A stretch of DNA of 64,000 nucleotides from Punica granatum (GCF_007655135.1 NC_045131.1:13686001-13750000); one strand, 5' to 3'. Positions 10,507 through 23,375 are shown, counted from the stretch's first letter. Numbers and translations: made by a program. The notes: generated by a model from the sequence alone, not told the origin.

Positions 10507-12684
10507 GAATTATGATTCTAAGAACCATGATAGCACCATTGCGGAACTTCCAATACTTCCCACGAATTCCTTTACAACCCATTGTCTCAATACAATGCAA
10601 AATTTCTTATTTCATATTCATTTTGTCTTATAACTCTCTCATCTTTGTTCAAACACCACTTAAAATAATCTCCATTTGACACCTTCATTAAACAGAGGAT
10701 TTCACATTGATCGTTAATAGGACAATTCAATCAATAAAGAACTGAATTCATCAAAAAGATATGATCAAACAAAGCAAAAGCTCAATAGCACATTATGACT
10801 AAAGTTTGCCCCTTCTCGTTAAGCTGAACCCTAAACCTTCCTTTAATCATTTAACAAAAATTCAGCACCTTTAAAACGAATTTCCCGGTCCAAAAGTCCA
10901 GACGTTCGTAAAATAACATAACTTGAGAAGACATAAATTGACTTAACAAGCACCAAAATCAGATATGACCAGCAAGGAAGATGAAGCTTAAAGAACATGA
11001 AAGTGATCAGTTTTGGACTTGAGAAAAGAAAATTCGATAAATCCACACATTACGGAAAATATAATAATTAATATCGCAATTTTCAGAAAAGTCCCGAAAA
11101 TTTATCTAAAATAGTAGATTCAGACACAAATCAGTACGAACAAAAAATCACTGCAATCCGATGTTAGATCGAGCCTGACAAGCCTCCCGAAGTTGCTGGT
11201 ACGGGCTGTTGCAAAACATTCTCGGACTGTGTGATAGCCCAACTTCGGGGGTTCAGTTCTCTCTATAAAACTCCAAATACCACAATCTTGGAGTCTCTAG
11301 AAAGCTTATAGTGTGAAGATGAAGAAATCTGTTAAAAAATGCAAGTTAAAATTGACGTTTCGTTATGATTTTCAGAAATTTGAAATCGCGATAACTTTCA
11401 AACCGTATAACAAAATCCAATTCCGTAAAAAGCTACATCATTCAAATAATCAGAGGAGTCTAAACATATCAAATTTTCGCACTAATAACATCTACACATC
11501 AAGCTGCTATTAACGAGCCTCAACCAAGCTTTCTCCCATTTCCTAAATTCAAATTGCAACATCAAGCTAGAGTAAAGAAAAACTTGCTCAATCTGCATCC
11601 AGACCAATCAATAGAAACGTCTAAGGTAAGGAGAATAAACTTACTTCAAGAACCCAAGCCCAGCTTTCTCTTTCTCCTTCCTTTGTTCAATTCCTACCTG
11701 CTCCAATCTTCATTTAGGTAAGAAAGATAATGGAGCTCAAACTTGGTTCGGAGCTCCCCGAAGTTGTTCCTCTCTTCCCCTTCCTCTTCAGTTTGCTCAG
11801 CCCTCTCTCTCTCTCTCTCTCTCTCCCCCCTCGTATGCTCTATTTCCTCTGTTTTCTTCTTTATTTCAGTTGAACAAACAGAAAAGAGGAAAAAAAGAAG
11901 AAGGGAAAGGCGGTGGAAATGGGGTGCTTGGGGGGAATGAGGGCCACGTGGGCCCATTTTCTACCCCTCTAATTTTTTTTTCGGGTCTCATTCAAATTGA
12001 GGTGGTCATCGTGCCTAGAGCTCACCGACGACCTCGATTGGGGTAGTAGTGGCTGGTGTCGAGCCACTACCGCCCCTCTTTCCCTCATATCTCTCTCCCT
12101 TCGAGAAAAGAGAGAAGGGGACAAACTTGGGGCCGTGGAGGCCCGACGGCTAGACCTCGTTGAGGCCGCATAGGTGAGGTCATTGGAGGCCTTCGGGTAC
12201 TGCGGCGACCTCGCCGAGGAGGCTATGGTCAATACCCGAGCCCCGCTGCCCCTCTCTCGATTCTGTTCACTGTTTCGTTCATCTTTTTTTTTTAAAAAAA
12301 AAATTATATTTATATTTATAAATTTAATTTAGGTTCAAAATATTATTATATTCATTTCAAAATTAAAAAGAAAAAAGAATTTGGGCGTCCATGTCATTTT
12401 AGCTCGATCGTAATCCTAAACCTCCACATGCAAAAAAATTTTATAAGGATAATTTTAATCCTTAATTTTGAATCCTCTCCCATCCTCATATATCTTATCC
12501 TATTCGGTCGACCAGACATAGATTGTTCCATGAAAAACTTATGGGTCATTGATAATAAATTGTCATTTATATCCATAATATTTTCTTATTACTTTTAAGG
12601 AAAGTGAATGTGTATCACTATACAATACGGAACTCTCTCGCGTTGCCACGTTATTATCATCTATAGCAAGGAATTTTTATATTA
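10507..12684. other. Intergenic region with GC-rich repeat block
   Basis: No gene supported. 11740-12250 is a GC-rich block with a (CT)n run near 11803-11826 and GAGGTCATTGGAGGCCT-type phrases that recur near 60950, so it is a dispersed repeat rather than a gene. The open frames in it are low-complexity on both strands. 12290-12380 is AT-rich. Confidence 0.4.
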
Positions 12685-12840
12685 TTTTTTTCTATTATAA
12701 AGGAGGTCCAAAGCCTAGTATAATGGAAGAGAAATCCTAAATAACTAATAAAATGGTACGAGTAATCCAACTAGATATTGAACCCGCGACCTCTAAATCA
12801 ACAAGTGAAGGCGTATGCCACTGCCTTGCACCCTCTTTTT
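12685..12840 (-). repeat. tRNA-derived SINE-like copy
   Basis: Read on the minus strand it starts GGGTGCAAGGCAGTGGCATA (A-box-like) and about 35 bases later has GGTCGCGGGTTCAATATC, a good match to a tRNA B box (GGTTCGANNC). It runs into an AT-rich tail ending near TTATAATAG. The layout is shared with copies at 14040, 21690, 29983 and 35705. Confidence 0.6.
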
Positions 12841-14260
12841 ATATTCTTTTACTAAGAAAATATTCTTATATAATTGTCCTTTATATTCATAATATTTTCT
12901 TATTACTATTAATAAAGTGAATGTATATCACTATAATATATATTATTATTCTAATTAAGTAAATGTCGTTTGTTTATTATGTTTTCTTAACTCATAATAT
13001 AAAACCCTATTAAAAGTGATGTATAATTACAAAGTCTACGTAATGTTTCCTATCTCCAAGTTCTCTCTTTAGGTTCTTATCTCCCTTTATACTCTATTAT
13101 TGTCAAATTTATATTTTCACGCTAGTTGTCATTTTATTTTAATGAGTAATCGCATGTTTACATAAAAATAGTTAAATAATTTTAATTTTGTTATCTAATT
13201 TTGTGTAATTAGGTTTATATAGTTGTTGTCATCATTGTCGTCGTGGTCATCGTTGTTGTTTAACAATTATTTTGTCTAACTCATTAAAAAACACAATTTT
13301 TTAAAATATATACTAGAATATTATAAAATATATATTTTTTTCAATCTTGCGTATCGCGTTGGTCATCATCTAATTATTATTTATATATGTCATTTTTATT
13401 AACCTTTTATGTTGCCGCGTGTAACGCGAGTAGTTTCTTCTCTATACATATACATGTACATACGAAAGGGAGAGAATACTAAAAGAAACAATGAATAGTA
13501 TAAGAAACACCCCTAAAGCAATGATGGAAAGCATACATAGAATATTCAGGAAAATACTCCCTCTATGGCCATCTATATGGCATGTGTGCCCGTAATTAGT
13601 AGTATTGTGACTGCAAGGTGGTCGTAAGGCTTGTGAGAAATAGTCAAGCAAAATTCAGATACCGTCCACTGTTGAAAAAAAGAATAGAAAAGGCATGAGA
13701 AAGTAAAAAAAATGGGCTACTCTCCCTAAGGTGAGGATGGACCCATTTTAAATGTTTTAAGATTTAAGATGAAATAAGATGAGATAAGATAAAAATAAAA
13801 ATAAAAATAAAAATAATATAATATAATAATCTTAATGATAATTGTTATTTATGTTAAATAATGAATTATTTTATCAAATATTCTAATTTCAAATATATTT
13901 ATTTGTCGCCAGTCAAATTAGAATTCATTCTTTCTGAATTTCCATTTTGTAATTTTTTATTTTAACTTGAATTTATTAATTATGATTTTGATCACGTGCT
14001 AGTTACTATAATAATTTAACTTTTGATGTCGAACGACCCCTTTTTCTTGTAATTACAAAGGAGGTCCATGAATCTAATATAATAAAATATAAATCATAAT
14101 AACTATATACACGGATAGTCATATCAAGTACTGAATTTGAAACCTCTTTTCAAACCACCCTTCTTTGAATTCTTGATTAATTGGTAAGTGCAACTCTAGT
14201 TCTACTCAGTTTCTTGGAAGTTATGGGTCTAAGCCAATCCTCATATGAATAAAAAGGTCA
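12841..14260. other. AT-rich intergenic region with a SINE fragment
   Basis: No gene recognised. An (AAAAAT)n microsatellite lies near 13786-13815. About 14040-14165 is a minus-strand fragment of the SINE-like family (AGGTTTCAAATTCAGTACTTG, compare 29983-30134), truncated before the A box. The rest is spacer. Confidence 0.45.
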
Positions 14261-14597
14261 GGTTGAATTTGGTTTTAGAGTTGAGTAGAGTTGAGTTTTG
14301 ATTTTAATTGATTTGTAATGATTGTATTGTTGAATTATGAGAAAAAATGTGAAAAAGTAATGAATAGTTGAGATAAAGTAATGATTGTGTTGTTAAATTG
14401 TGGAAAAAGTAATGAATAGTTGAGTGAAAATAATGAATGTGTTGTTGAATTATGGAAAAAGAATGAATATTTGATAAAATTTAGTATTAAAAATTAAATT
14501 TAATAGATAAAAAAATTGAAAAAAAATTGAAAATGTAATAATTGTGTTATTGAAATGAAGTAAGTGGAGTTAAAAAAAATTGGGAAACCAAACGGCC
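14261..14597. mobile_element. Tourist-type MITE
   Basis: The left end GGTTGAATTTGGTTTTAGAG is followed by GTTGAGTAGAGTTGAGTTTTG. The right end is AACCAAACGGCC. Internal GTAATGAATAGTTGA repeats and TGATTGTGTTGTTGAATT are shared with the element at 43843-44070. It is longer than that copy because the internal motif is repeated about three times. No target duplication is recognisable. No coding capacity. Confidence 0.65.
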
Positions 14598-14732
14598 AAA
14601 TATCCACTCGATTAACCAAACACCAAATAACTTCCGCCCGCACACAATTGAAGAAGAGCTACAGTCGGCAAAGTCCGAGACGACCCGAGAGCCAGTAGAT
14701 GCGCTGCTGCCCATCTTACTCTCCGTCCTCAA

Positions 14733-15219
14733 ACACTGGACGATGGTGATGACATGATGGTGTGGGCCAGTGGCAGCGAAGTTACGCGCTTCTGTACATG
14801 GGAACCATACCAATCCAGGGATGACGTGGCCAACTACATCAGAAACGGACGTGGTACTGCCCCACCCTTGGTTCACGTCAATATGCTTATGAGGCAGAGC
14901 GATCAGGGCAATCTCAGTGACCGAGAATATGAACAATCGATGCCGAGGGGAGATGAGATATGTGCTAACGTCCTGGTACTGGGGTAAGGGGATCGCTACC
15001 AAGGCCATGAAGTTGGTGGCGGTGTCCGTATTCGAAGAGCGGCCGGAGCTGAAGAGGGTGGAGGCGTCAGTGGACGGGAACAACGTGGGGTCGCAGTGGG
15101 TGCTGGCAAAGGCCGAGTTAACCCGAGAAGGCGTGCTCAGGAAGATTTGTGTGCTCAAGGGCAGGACCAGGGATATGGTGATGTTCAGCCTCGTATCCAC
15201 TGAACCACTGCAACAATAA
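14733..15219 (+). pseudogene. GNAT acetyltransferase pseudogene (near full length)
   Basis: Starts in frame with DDMMVWASGSEVTRFCTWEP (compare DDLLSWAGDDRVTRFFRWD of the intact gene at 4538). It shifts frame near 14845-14855, continues as VVLPHPWFTSICL, meets TGA at 14890-14892, then runs AISVTEN...YVLTSWYWGKGIATKAMKL through NVGSQWVLAKAELTREG to LKGRTRDMVMFSLVSTEP and TAA at 15217-15219. It thus has at least one frameshift and one stop. The acetyl-CoA loop WGKGIAT is still intact. It resembles the 3385 pseudogene closely in the C-terminal half. No start Met in frame is retained. Confidence 0.8.
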
Positions 15220-16564
15220 TAAATATTCAATCGACATCGGGTGGGATGTAATATATAGAAGATTATCTTTTTCTTTAATATATGCGAGCATTGGCATTAT
15301 GTATTTGTAAACAACATATACGACATTTCTAGCATTGCACAATGACTATTGAAAAATCAAGAGTTCCAACGTTTCTCTCAATTAAAAATCTATTCCAACG
15401 TTTTAATTGTTGTAAAAAAAGAATCAATTTTTATCACTTTTCTCAACATAATTAATATATGTAGAACTGTGTAAATTTCACAACAATACGAAAACAATGA
15501 AAATCTTTAAAAATTTGGACGTATATTGTCACCTGTCTAATAAAAATATTAATTGTATTTGGGCCACTAAAACCTGAAGAGGAGTCTGAAGGCAATAGAC
15601 CTTGATAATAAATTTCACAGCGATCAAGATGATTGAAGGTGGCCCATCTTGATTATTCAAATATTTAAACTTGACAAATCAGAGTCAAGGAAACTAAATA
15701 ATATATGAGTCACATAAAAAAAAAGAGAGTTTCATCAATTATAATATATAAAAGTCGAGAAGCAAAAGAGGATGCACCCCATTATTCAAATATAAAACCT
15801 TATACTCCACGTTGAATTGACCTTCTAATTCCTACTCAATTATATTTCGCAATATATTGTTTGCGGCATATTTGACATACTTTGGTTATTTGTCCATATC
15901 ATATGTATGTACTAATATATATTTTAGTTTTTTTTTGAAAAATTAAAATTTCTCGATAACTGAAAAGAAAAAATCTCGGATATTTGATTTTTTCATGTTC
16001 AATGTGCCAAATGCCTTATAAATACTGGACTTGAAATCGTATTTTTACTTACTATAATGTTTTTGACACCCTAACTCCTACATTCTCTCTATACTTATTT
16101 GTATATCATATGTGTTAGTTCTTATTTTCAATCATGCAAATATTGATAAAAGTTGTACCATTCAACGTGCTGGTATCGACTAGTTTTATCAAAGTTTGGA
16201 AACCATTGGCGAAAAGGTTTGCACATTTTTTTTTCGCAATTATCCCAAAATAAAATTGTCTTCTATAGTTCTATTTCATTGGCATTTCGCAAGTGGCCTT
16301 TGTCATCTAGCAAGAGGCCCAAAATCAGAGCCCAATTCCATTTCATCCATCCCCAAAAATCCAAATCGTTCATGGGCTTAATTTTGCGGGGCGAGGCCCA
16401 ATAGAGGTCCATAATCAAAGCCCACTTAGTACTAGCCGATCTCAGTCAGGTCTACTCTACATTCCCAGTCTTCTCCGTGTCACCGCTGACTTTTCCGGTG
16501 TGGTCTTGACAGAGATCTCTCTGCCGCCGAAATCAGCCACCGCAGCACAGCCGCCGCCTCCGCG
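15220..16564. other. Intergenic region and CDC73 promoter/leader
   Basis: AT-rich with no gene seen to about 16100. The last 150 bases are pyrimidine- and GC-richer and probably contain the CDC73 leader. CTTATAAATAC at 16016-16026 is over 500 bp upstream of the ATG, so its role as a TATA box is doubtful. Open frames at 16153-16404 are not protein-like. Confidence 0.4.
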
Positions 16565-18197
16565 ATGGACCCTCTCTCCGCCCTACGCGACTTCACGATC
16601 CGCGGCGAGCTCGACAAGATAGTCCGGTTCGGCGACGAGTTCCGGTTCGGCTCCGATTACGCCTTCCCCTGCACGGCGGAGACCGCCTACCGCTCCAAAC
16701 AAGGGAACCTCTACACCCTCGAAACCCTCGTCTTCTACGTCAAGAACCACCAGCTAAAGCACACGGAGTACATACAGAGCGCCCGCACGCAGCAGATCCC
16801 GTCTGTCACCTTCATTGACCGCAAGCCGCTGCTCGAGTACCTCCAGGGCAAGGTCGACACCACTGACGCCATCGAGCTCTTCCCCTCCGCCCCCACCCCT
16901 GCCCCCGCCCCCGCCGCTGCCGATGACGTCTCCATGCCCGAGGCGGCCCCGACTGACTCTAGGTAACTCGTTTCATCTCAATTGAGTTGCTATAGCTTTA
17001 CCTCTGAGCTTGAATCGAGGTTGTCAATCTTAGGTTTTGATTGATTCTAAATCAGCGATAACTTGGCATAGTTTTGTTCTAATCTATGCTCTCTGCCAGG
17101 GTTGTTGATGAGCCCCCGGTCGTGGACTTCATGTCGATGATCAGAGCGGTAGAGAGGCCGCTGAAGGACCGTGAAGCATTACTGGAGTGTAGGAATAGGG
17201 ATTTCTATAGCGTTCTCATTAATTCTACGAAGCGCGAAGAGGAGAGGCAGAGACTGGAATCGCAGCAGAGAAAAGACGGGTTGGTGGCGAAGAGTCGCCT
17301 AATGGGCGCAGAAGAGAGGGGAGTAGGGTTCGGTGACGAGCTAGGTTACAATGACTCTGGCCTGAAACCGAAATTGAACTTAAAGGGTGGCAATATCGGT
17401 GAAGGAGTTCCTATAATTCTAGTCCCAAGTGCGTTTCATACTTTGATTACAATATACAATGTAAAGGAGTTCTTGGAGGATGGGGTCTTTATTCCAACAG
17501 ATGTGAAGGCCAAGCAGATGAACGGAACGAAGCCTGACTGCGTCACAGTGCAGAAGAAATTTGGCAGGCATCCGGTATTGCCAGCTTATGAAGTGAGGGA
17601 TAAGCCCTCTTCGTTGAAGCGAGAAGACTGGGATCGTGTTGTAGCTGTTTTTGTACTGGGAAAAGAATGGCAGTTCAAGGATTGGCCTTTTAAGGACCAC
17701 GTCGAGATTTTCAACAAGAGTAAGTTGATTTCCCTCCATTTGTTGAGCTAATATTGCTTTGGTGTTAGAAAGTAATCTCCAAATATTGATCCGCGGTATT
17801 GCTATAATGATTTTGGACTAATCTCAGGAGCGTAAAGATCCATGTTATGTGAGATTGTAGCATTCCAGCTAATACAGGATGTTTTCTGTATTTAATGTTG
17901 GGCAGTTATTGGATTTTTCATGCGGTTTGAAGATGACAGTGTGGAGTCTGCAAAAACTGTGAAGCAGTGGAATGTAAAAATTGTCTCGGTAAGTCGTGTG
18001 TTTTTTTCGATGTTTTAATCCGATGACTTAAGGTTTTCATTTCTCGTATTGTGGTGTGAGTATCTCCATAGAGCTCTGATAGGAACATTGAATGGGATGT
18101 GCAGATAAGCAAGAACAAGAGACATCAGGACAGAGCTGCTGCTCTTGAGGTTTGGGACTGGCTTGAACATTTTATACAGTCAAGATCACATGTTTGA
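16565..18197 (+). CDS. CDC73: Paf1 complex subunit CDC73 (parafibromin homologue)
   Basis: Four exons join in phase: 16565-16962, 17100-17719, 17906-17988 and 18105-18197, giving 397 residues. All introns are GT-AG. CDC73 is a subunit of the nuclear Paf1 complex, which travels with RNA polymerase II and promotes histone modification; in Arabidopsis it (PHP) helps repress flowering through FLC. The N-terminus MDPLSALRDFTIRGELDKI and RSKQGNLYTLETLVFYVKNH are signature family sequence. An Ala/Pro linker (about 113-130) follows, then STKREEERQRLESQQRKDGLVAKSRLMG in segments, and the Ras-like C-terminal domain from about residue 233 (GEGVPIILVPSAF...DWPFKDHVEIFNK...KNKRHQDRAAALEVW). It is slightly shorter than Arabidopsis PHP (about 415): the linker and a charged loop near residue 295 (GRHPVLPAYEV) are reduced. 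It looks functional. Confidence 0.95.
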
Positions 18198-19241
18198 TGT
18201 GCCATAAACCATTGTAAGGAGAGCGATTTGAACGGTCGACCTCAGATCTTTCCTGAGTTTCTCTAGTCTTTTGCAATGTGTAAAGTTTAGCTGGGTTAGA
18301 AAGAAGCACCTCAGATTGTCTTGCTTGTAGGAAAATGTTCAGTAAAATTTTTTCGTTATAAATTAAAATTGAGAATTGCTGGTCTTGTTTATTTTTTGCT
18401 AGCATTTTTAACCTAGTTTGAAGTTTCATCATCTATGTGTCCCTCAATCTCCCAGTTCTGGTCTTAAGAAGAATGGTTCATCAGTGCTAACCAAACGACA
18501 ATGACAATATATAATTGCTTGAAGATTAAGACTAACCCACAGTTACTCGAGAACAATAAAACTGTTCGACATCTCAGAAGTACTGAAGTTGTTGGTGTTT
18601 ATCTTGCTATATCCCGAATGGTTTTCAGATGTAGTCTCTGACAAACTTTCACCGAAGGTTGAATAATGTTCTTAGTCTTTGATTTAGGCTCTCCTCAGGA
18701 AGGTTTAATCGTGATAATGGTCTTAATACCGTAAAGGCTGTTGGAATCCGAGCATGATAGGGTTGGGTTGGGTTGAGCTTGAGGCGAACTTTGATTCTTT
18801 CAATTAATGATATGAGTTCTGATCATGTCTGAAAGGAGCTCATTATTCTCCTTATCATATCCAATGATCTTCTCTGATCAAGCACATAGTGGGTGATTTT
18901 ACTCCTTGATATGTATGATCAGGAGAAGGCTCCTCTTTATTTCGGTCGTTCTTCTATGGATACCTGATTATCGTACAAGCCTCAATTGCTCAAGCCTCTG
19001 TATGTAGAATTCATGTTGCAAAATTTGTATTCAGATGGCCATAGATAAACTTTTATTGAGCAATGGGAAGAGAAGAAATTCTCTTAAGCAATACAATATG
19101 GTGTATTTATCAGCCCTCGAAGGGCTGACCAAAAATTGTACGTATACATGAACCACTCTAGTAAAAAGGTTCAAAACTCAAACTAATAACAATAAATAAA
19201 GAATACATAGACATAATCTGTCTGTGTGCGTGCGTGTAATT
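18198..19241. other. Convergent 3' region of CDC73 and an LTPG gene
   Basis: Downstream of both flanking genes, which point toward each other. It holds their 3' untranslated regions (ATAAATAAAG near 19190-19200 could serve the minus-strand gene's own downstream side only if read in reverse). No coding sequence recognised. Confidence 0.5.
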
Positions 19242-20091
19242 TTAGTAGGTCGACCAGGTGGAGCCATAGGAAGCTGCAAAGAGCAGAACGAAGAACAGTG
19301 GAACTGAGAGCCTAAGAGAGGTTCCGTCTGACGAGCCATTGCCTTCCGTTGATGGTACAGTATTCGATCCAGTTCCTATATTCACAGAAAAACAGTCATT
19401 AGTGGCAGAAGCTACATATGGTTTCTCTATTAAGTTTTTTAATTTCACTATGGATAGTAAAGAAGATTGTTTTGAGTTTGGAGTAGTAGTAAAGGGTGGG
19501 AACGGTTAGAACAGATGTTCTTTACCTGAAGGAACAGTGGAAGGAGTTCCAGTAGGCGAACCTGCCGGAGAAGCACCTGTTCATCCAAAAGCACGACCTC
19601 AGTCAGGAAGCGGATAAAGGGACGAGGAATACTTCATGATATGAAATTTGTAAGTACAGTACTTTCTAGTTCTAAGCTTCACGGGCCAGAACGGGAGACG
19701 GAGCAACCTATTAGGGAAGGTAAATTGAACTCGCCCCTTTTCAGTCAATTCACTCACCATTGCAGAGGCTGACAGATGGGGTCTGAACGTTGCAGGCGCC
19801 AGGGAGGGCCATGGCCTGGGTCTGATTAATGGTGATGCCGAGGGAGGAGGCGCCCCCATTGAGGACCTGGCAGAGGCACTGGGGCTGTGACCGGACGACG
19901 CTGGCGAGCTGTGAGCAGCAGTTGGTGGACGGGGTGGACGAGTTTCCACTGATGTAGTTGAGGCACGGGGACATGCTGATGAGCACGTTGGTACAGTCCG
20001 AGCTTGACTGCGCCACTGCACCGGCCCAGAGGGTAGCCGCTGCCACAACCAGGACGGCAACGAGGCCAATCTCCATTCTCCTTCCGGCCAT
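19242..20091 (-). CDS. GPI-anchored non-specific lipid transfer protein (LTPG), copy 1
   Basis: Three exons on the minus strand: 20091-19758, 19576-19526 and 19375-19242, giving 172 residues. Both introns interrupt after codon position 1. The start MAGRRMEIGLVAVLVV begins a signal peptide ending near GAVAQ; an in-frame ATG further up (20172) would bury the signal, so it was not used. The eight-cysteine fold is complete (C, C, CC, CLC, C, C; SPCLNYISG, NCCSQLASVV, QCLCQVLNGG, GACNVQ, SLCNG). A Ser/Pro/Thr-rich linker follows, and a hydrophobic tail (LSVPLFFVLLFAASYG) fits a GPI signal. Family members carry lipids at the plasma membrane/cell wall, for example for cuticle. The closest neighbour in type is the gene at 25595. 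Confidence 0.92.
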
Positions 20092-21689
20092 TTCAGGGGG
20101 TTTAGTGTTGTAAGTTTGCTTAACTGACAAGGAATGAAGTATTTGGATTCGGAGTTGTTTATTTTCCTGCAACCGTGGAGTGTGGGGAGGGAGAGCGGGG
20201 AGTTCGGGCTCTTAAGTAGCCGAGACGGTAGAAGAAGTGACGAGAAGTAAATATTCTATTGGTGACCAAACTTCCGTTGAGTTGGTATTTGCAGGTGAGC
20301 TACCTCAGCACATCTATTTATCTAATTTGTTGAATCTGATTAAAGTAAAAGAGGATTTGTTTTGTGGTTCATTGGACGGTTTCAATGGTGGAGACTTCTT
20401 TGAGGAGCCGGCAGTGGGAAGCAAAGAAGCAAAGACGAAAGTGCTCAACTCAACGTGTCTTCTCCGTTGCTCTTTTCCGAACTTTCCATGTTGCCGTGCT
20501 GTTGCCTTTTTCCTTCTTTTCCTGCAGGAAATAATCGAAAGCTCGAATTGCCTAGAAAGCTCGAAATTGCCCTTTGAATAAGGCAGTTCGAGTCCATGGG
20601 AGTTTGACAGCAGCATCTGCAGTTTTAGTTTGGTGAACGACTAAATTGAGTTCCTCCTGTTAAGGTAGAAAGGGCTGAAGAATCAGATTCAAATGCGTAT
20701 TTGTCATCATAAGGATTGCTGTGTTTGGGCTTAGTTTAGTCAAATTACTATCCGGACCCATTAAAGTGGTGCATCTTCTACACCGGGGCAAGCACGTAAA
20801 CGGGAATTACTTCTCATGGCCATCCGGCAATATTAGAACCCGATGTCCAATCAAAATAAGCAAAGTTCCTTTACGTATGAGCCGACCTCCTCTGTGGCTT
20901 CGACGTGTATATTGGGGGGATTGGAAGGTTGACTCCGCGTAGGATTCCCCGATTGCCTTCTTGGCCTCGTGTGACCAACTATATATGCCATTGTCTTCTT
21001 GACTTTGTGTGACCAACTGTATATGCCATTGGAAAAATAAACGCGAAAATTCTAAAACAATACAAAAAGTTAAACTTAAGTTTAAATCTATCAGTTTGGC
21101 TCAAGAACTCCTAACTGTTTAGTCCATTGAATACTTTCAGTCCTAAACCGTAATAAAAAAAATAATACTGTTAAGCGGGTCCACGTGATCGTTTCTGATT
21201 GGTCAATTAAAATTTTTATTTATTAAAAAATATTTTAAAAATCTAAAAAAAGTGAAAAAGAAAAGTAGGGGAGGAGAGTCCCGTCGACAGGTCTCCCTCG
21301 AAGGCCACCTCGCCCCCTGGGGAGGTCGCCGGAAGCGTTTGCAATCTCCAGCAAAATCACCGTGGGGAGGAGGCTTATTGCAGAAAGAAGGGGGGAGGGG
21401 GATCCCGCCAGTGGGACCACCCCCTGGTCTCCTCCTTCCGCCTCTCAGAATCATAAATTTTTTCTATTAAAAAATTCGAAGTAAAAATCTTACTTAAAAA
21501 ATAAAATGTGGCGAACCACTTGAATTGATTAACTCGCATTGGTCGTCGCATTATTTAAACTCCAATCCACGAATTAAAATACTTAAAAACCTCCTACCTA
21601 AAAAAAAAAACTTAAGAGCCCAAATAGAAATGACGAGTTTCTATTCAAAGCTTGACCACAAGCAAAAATTTGTAAATCTATAATTTTTT
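20092..21689. other. Intergenic region upstream of LTPG copy 1
   Basis: Contains the presumed promoter of the minus-strand LTPG gene (no clear TATA box seen). At 20970-21031 a 38-bp unit containing TGTGACCAACT and ATATGCCATTG is duplicated with few differences. 21240-21460 is a GC-rich block bounded by AT-rich arms, similar in style to the blocks at 11740 and 60740, and is probably a repeat. The open frames here are low-complexity and unsupported. Confidence 0.4.
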
Positions 21690-21795
21690 TTTCCGTTACG
21701 AAAAAAATGGCACATGTAGTTCCATTGAGTATCGAACATCAAAGTTTTTGATTACCAGATTAGAGCGTGAGCTACTGCGTTACATTCCTCTTTTG
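21690..21795 (-). repeat. tRNA-derived SINE-like copy
   Basis: On the minus strand: GTAACGCAGTAGCTCACGCTC (A-box-like), then TGATGTTCGATACTCAATGG (B-box-like), then an AT-rich tail with TTCGTAACGG. Same arrangement as the copy at 35705-35822. Confidence 0.55.
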
Positions 21796-23194
21796 ACTGT
21801 AAATCTATAATTTAAAAAGATAAAACCTACTCATGTATGATACGGAATTATTAAAAAAAATTTCCAAACATGAAAAGGATACTGTTAGCATATATAGATG
21901 TTAAACAAAAATCTAACGACAAACAAATAGTAAAAAGAAAAAGGAAAATGGAAGAGCATGCCATAAACTTCAGAGCGCAATCTCATGATGAGCTTCCATT
22001 AATCCTCTCACAAGTTTCAAAGTATTTATTTGTAAGATTGAAAAATTTAAAATTAAAATTGAATTCTTTGTGTTAGAGAATACTCGAAAACAAGAGTCTT
22101 TTGGTCAATGCCCGCACGATATGAGATAGATAGTGGCGTACCTTTGGAGATAAATTAAATTCCATAGGATATTCGGTCGGAAACACGTACTTTGAACTCT
22201 TGCACAGTTTTCCTTCTTTGAGAATATTCTTAGTAAAAAACTAGTCGGGAATCCGATTACTGTAACCGAAACACATTCTCTCTCACGTGATAAGGTAGGG
22301 TAGGACATTGAATTTCTTCATTCATAAGTTTTGCCTTTAGGAGAACTCATTTATTTATAGGAATCCAATAGGCACGTAAGAAAGGTCACAACTTTTCTAA
22401 TAGTATTAGGTGTGACTACTCTAAGAGTCACACATACCCTTTTATGGGCGTATATATAAGGCCACTTTAAGTAACAAATTTTCTTATAATGCAAGGACGG
22501 CAAAATCATTGTATATACGTGCATGAGAGGACCTTAACACGACAGTCTCTATACCCCGTGCATCTTCCGTTTTGTCTCACCCTTCTCAAATCTGTTGATG
22601 TGCGTGGATCGCACTACTAGCGACCGGCACCCCGGAGGAGGTGAAGTTCATCCATACCTTACGCTAATCCCTGGACCCTTGAACTTCTTCCCCATTCTCT
22701 TCGATGAGCGGATCGTTAATGTGTGTTCTCGGTGATGTTAAGTTTGGTGTAACACAACGTAACATGCTGCCGGCCAATAAACACTTTTGACCCAATCGTA
22801 TTCCTGTGTTGAACACTGTAAACCGGAGCCAGATATGATGGAATAACTATACAAGTTTCATGGAGCGAATTATTGGCAGAAAAGAGAGAGTACGTGCGTA
22901 TTGTATTGCCCATAGTTATTTTTGTTTGGATAAAAGGGACTCAATTCTCCCGATTGGGATTTTCCGTGCATGCCCCATCATCTCCATTCCCTTATTCTTT
23001 TACTAGACCATTAGACATCTTTTATAACAATATTAATTTTTTTTTCCTTTTCGATAACTAAAGTGTTTGGATTTCGCCTGATTAATCCCACGTTCCACCT
23101 GATCACTTTGAAAGTTCACGGAACAGGTCAAAAGAAGAAATTTGGTGGAACACTTCAACACTAATAATCAATCGCCGGTTTGTAACTTCTACTA
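21796..23194. other. Intergenic region
   Basis: No gene recognised. Short open frames here lack homology I know and any splice context. The sequence is mostly low- to medium-AT spacer. Confidence 0.4.
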
Positions 23195-23375
23195 TAGCTG
23201 AGCTTTGGGTGGTAAAGAAGGGACTCGAAGCGACTTGGCAACTGGGAAAGAGAAAGCTAATCTTCGAAGCCTACTCCGAGGTATCCTTTGCTTGAACTGA
23301 GAATTTGCAGGTTGCAATTATGCTCTTGTCAAAGACACACGAGATTTGCTCCGAGGATACTGGCCAGTGATGTTG
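23195..23375 (+). pseudogene. RNase H-like fragment of a LINE-type retroelement
   Basis: The frame reads IAELWVVKKGLEATWQLG then KRKLIFEAYSEV, the pattern of the RVT_3 RNase H domain (AELWA...GL..A..LG...L..E.DS..V). A TGA follows, with further frame breaks, so this is a dead remnant. The catalytic Asp expected after the E has become Tyr (EAYSE for E-x-DS). No surrounding reverse transcriptase was found on this side; a LINE reverse transcriptase remnant lies far away at 53-54.7 kb. Confidence 0.5.

Noticed and set aside
10216..10633. Overlapping open frames on both strands in a GC-rich block
   Set aside because: Composition is driven by GGGCCC and GAATCG repeats; both strands are equally open, typical of transposon interior.
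11694..12232. Open frames across the CT/GA-rich block
   Set aside because: Ser/Glu/Arg low-complexity translation from microsatellite DNA; related sequence recurs at 60.9 kb.
21203..21470. Three overlapping frames in a Gly/Pro/Arg-rich block
   Set aside because: GC-rich repeat between AT-rich arms, no homology, open in several frames at once.
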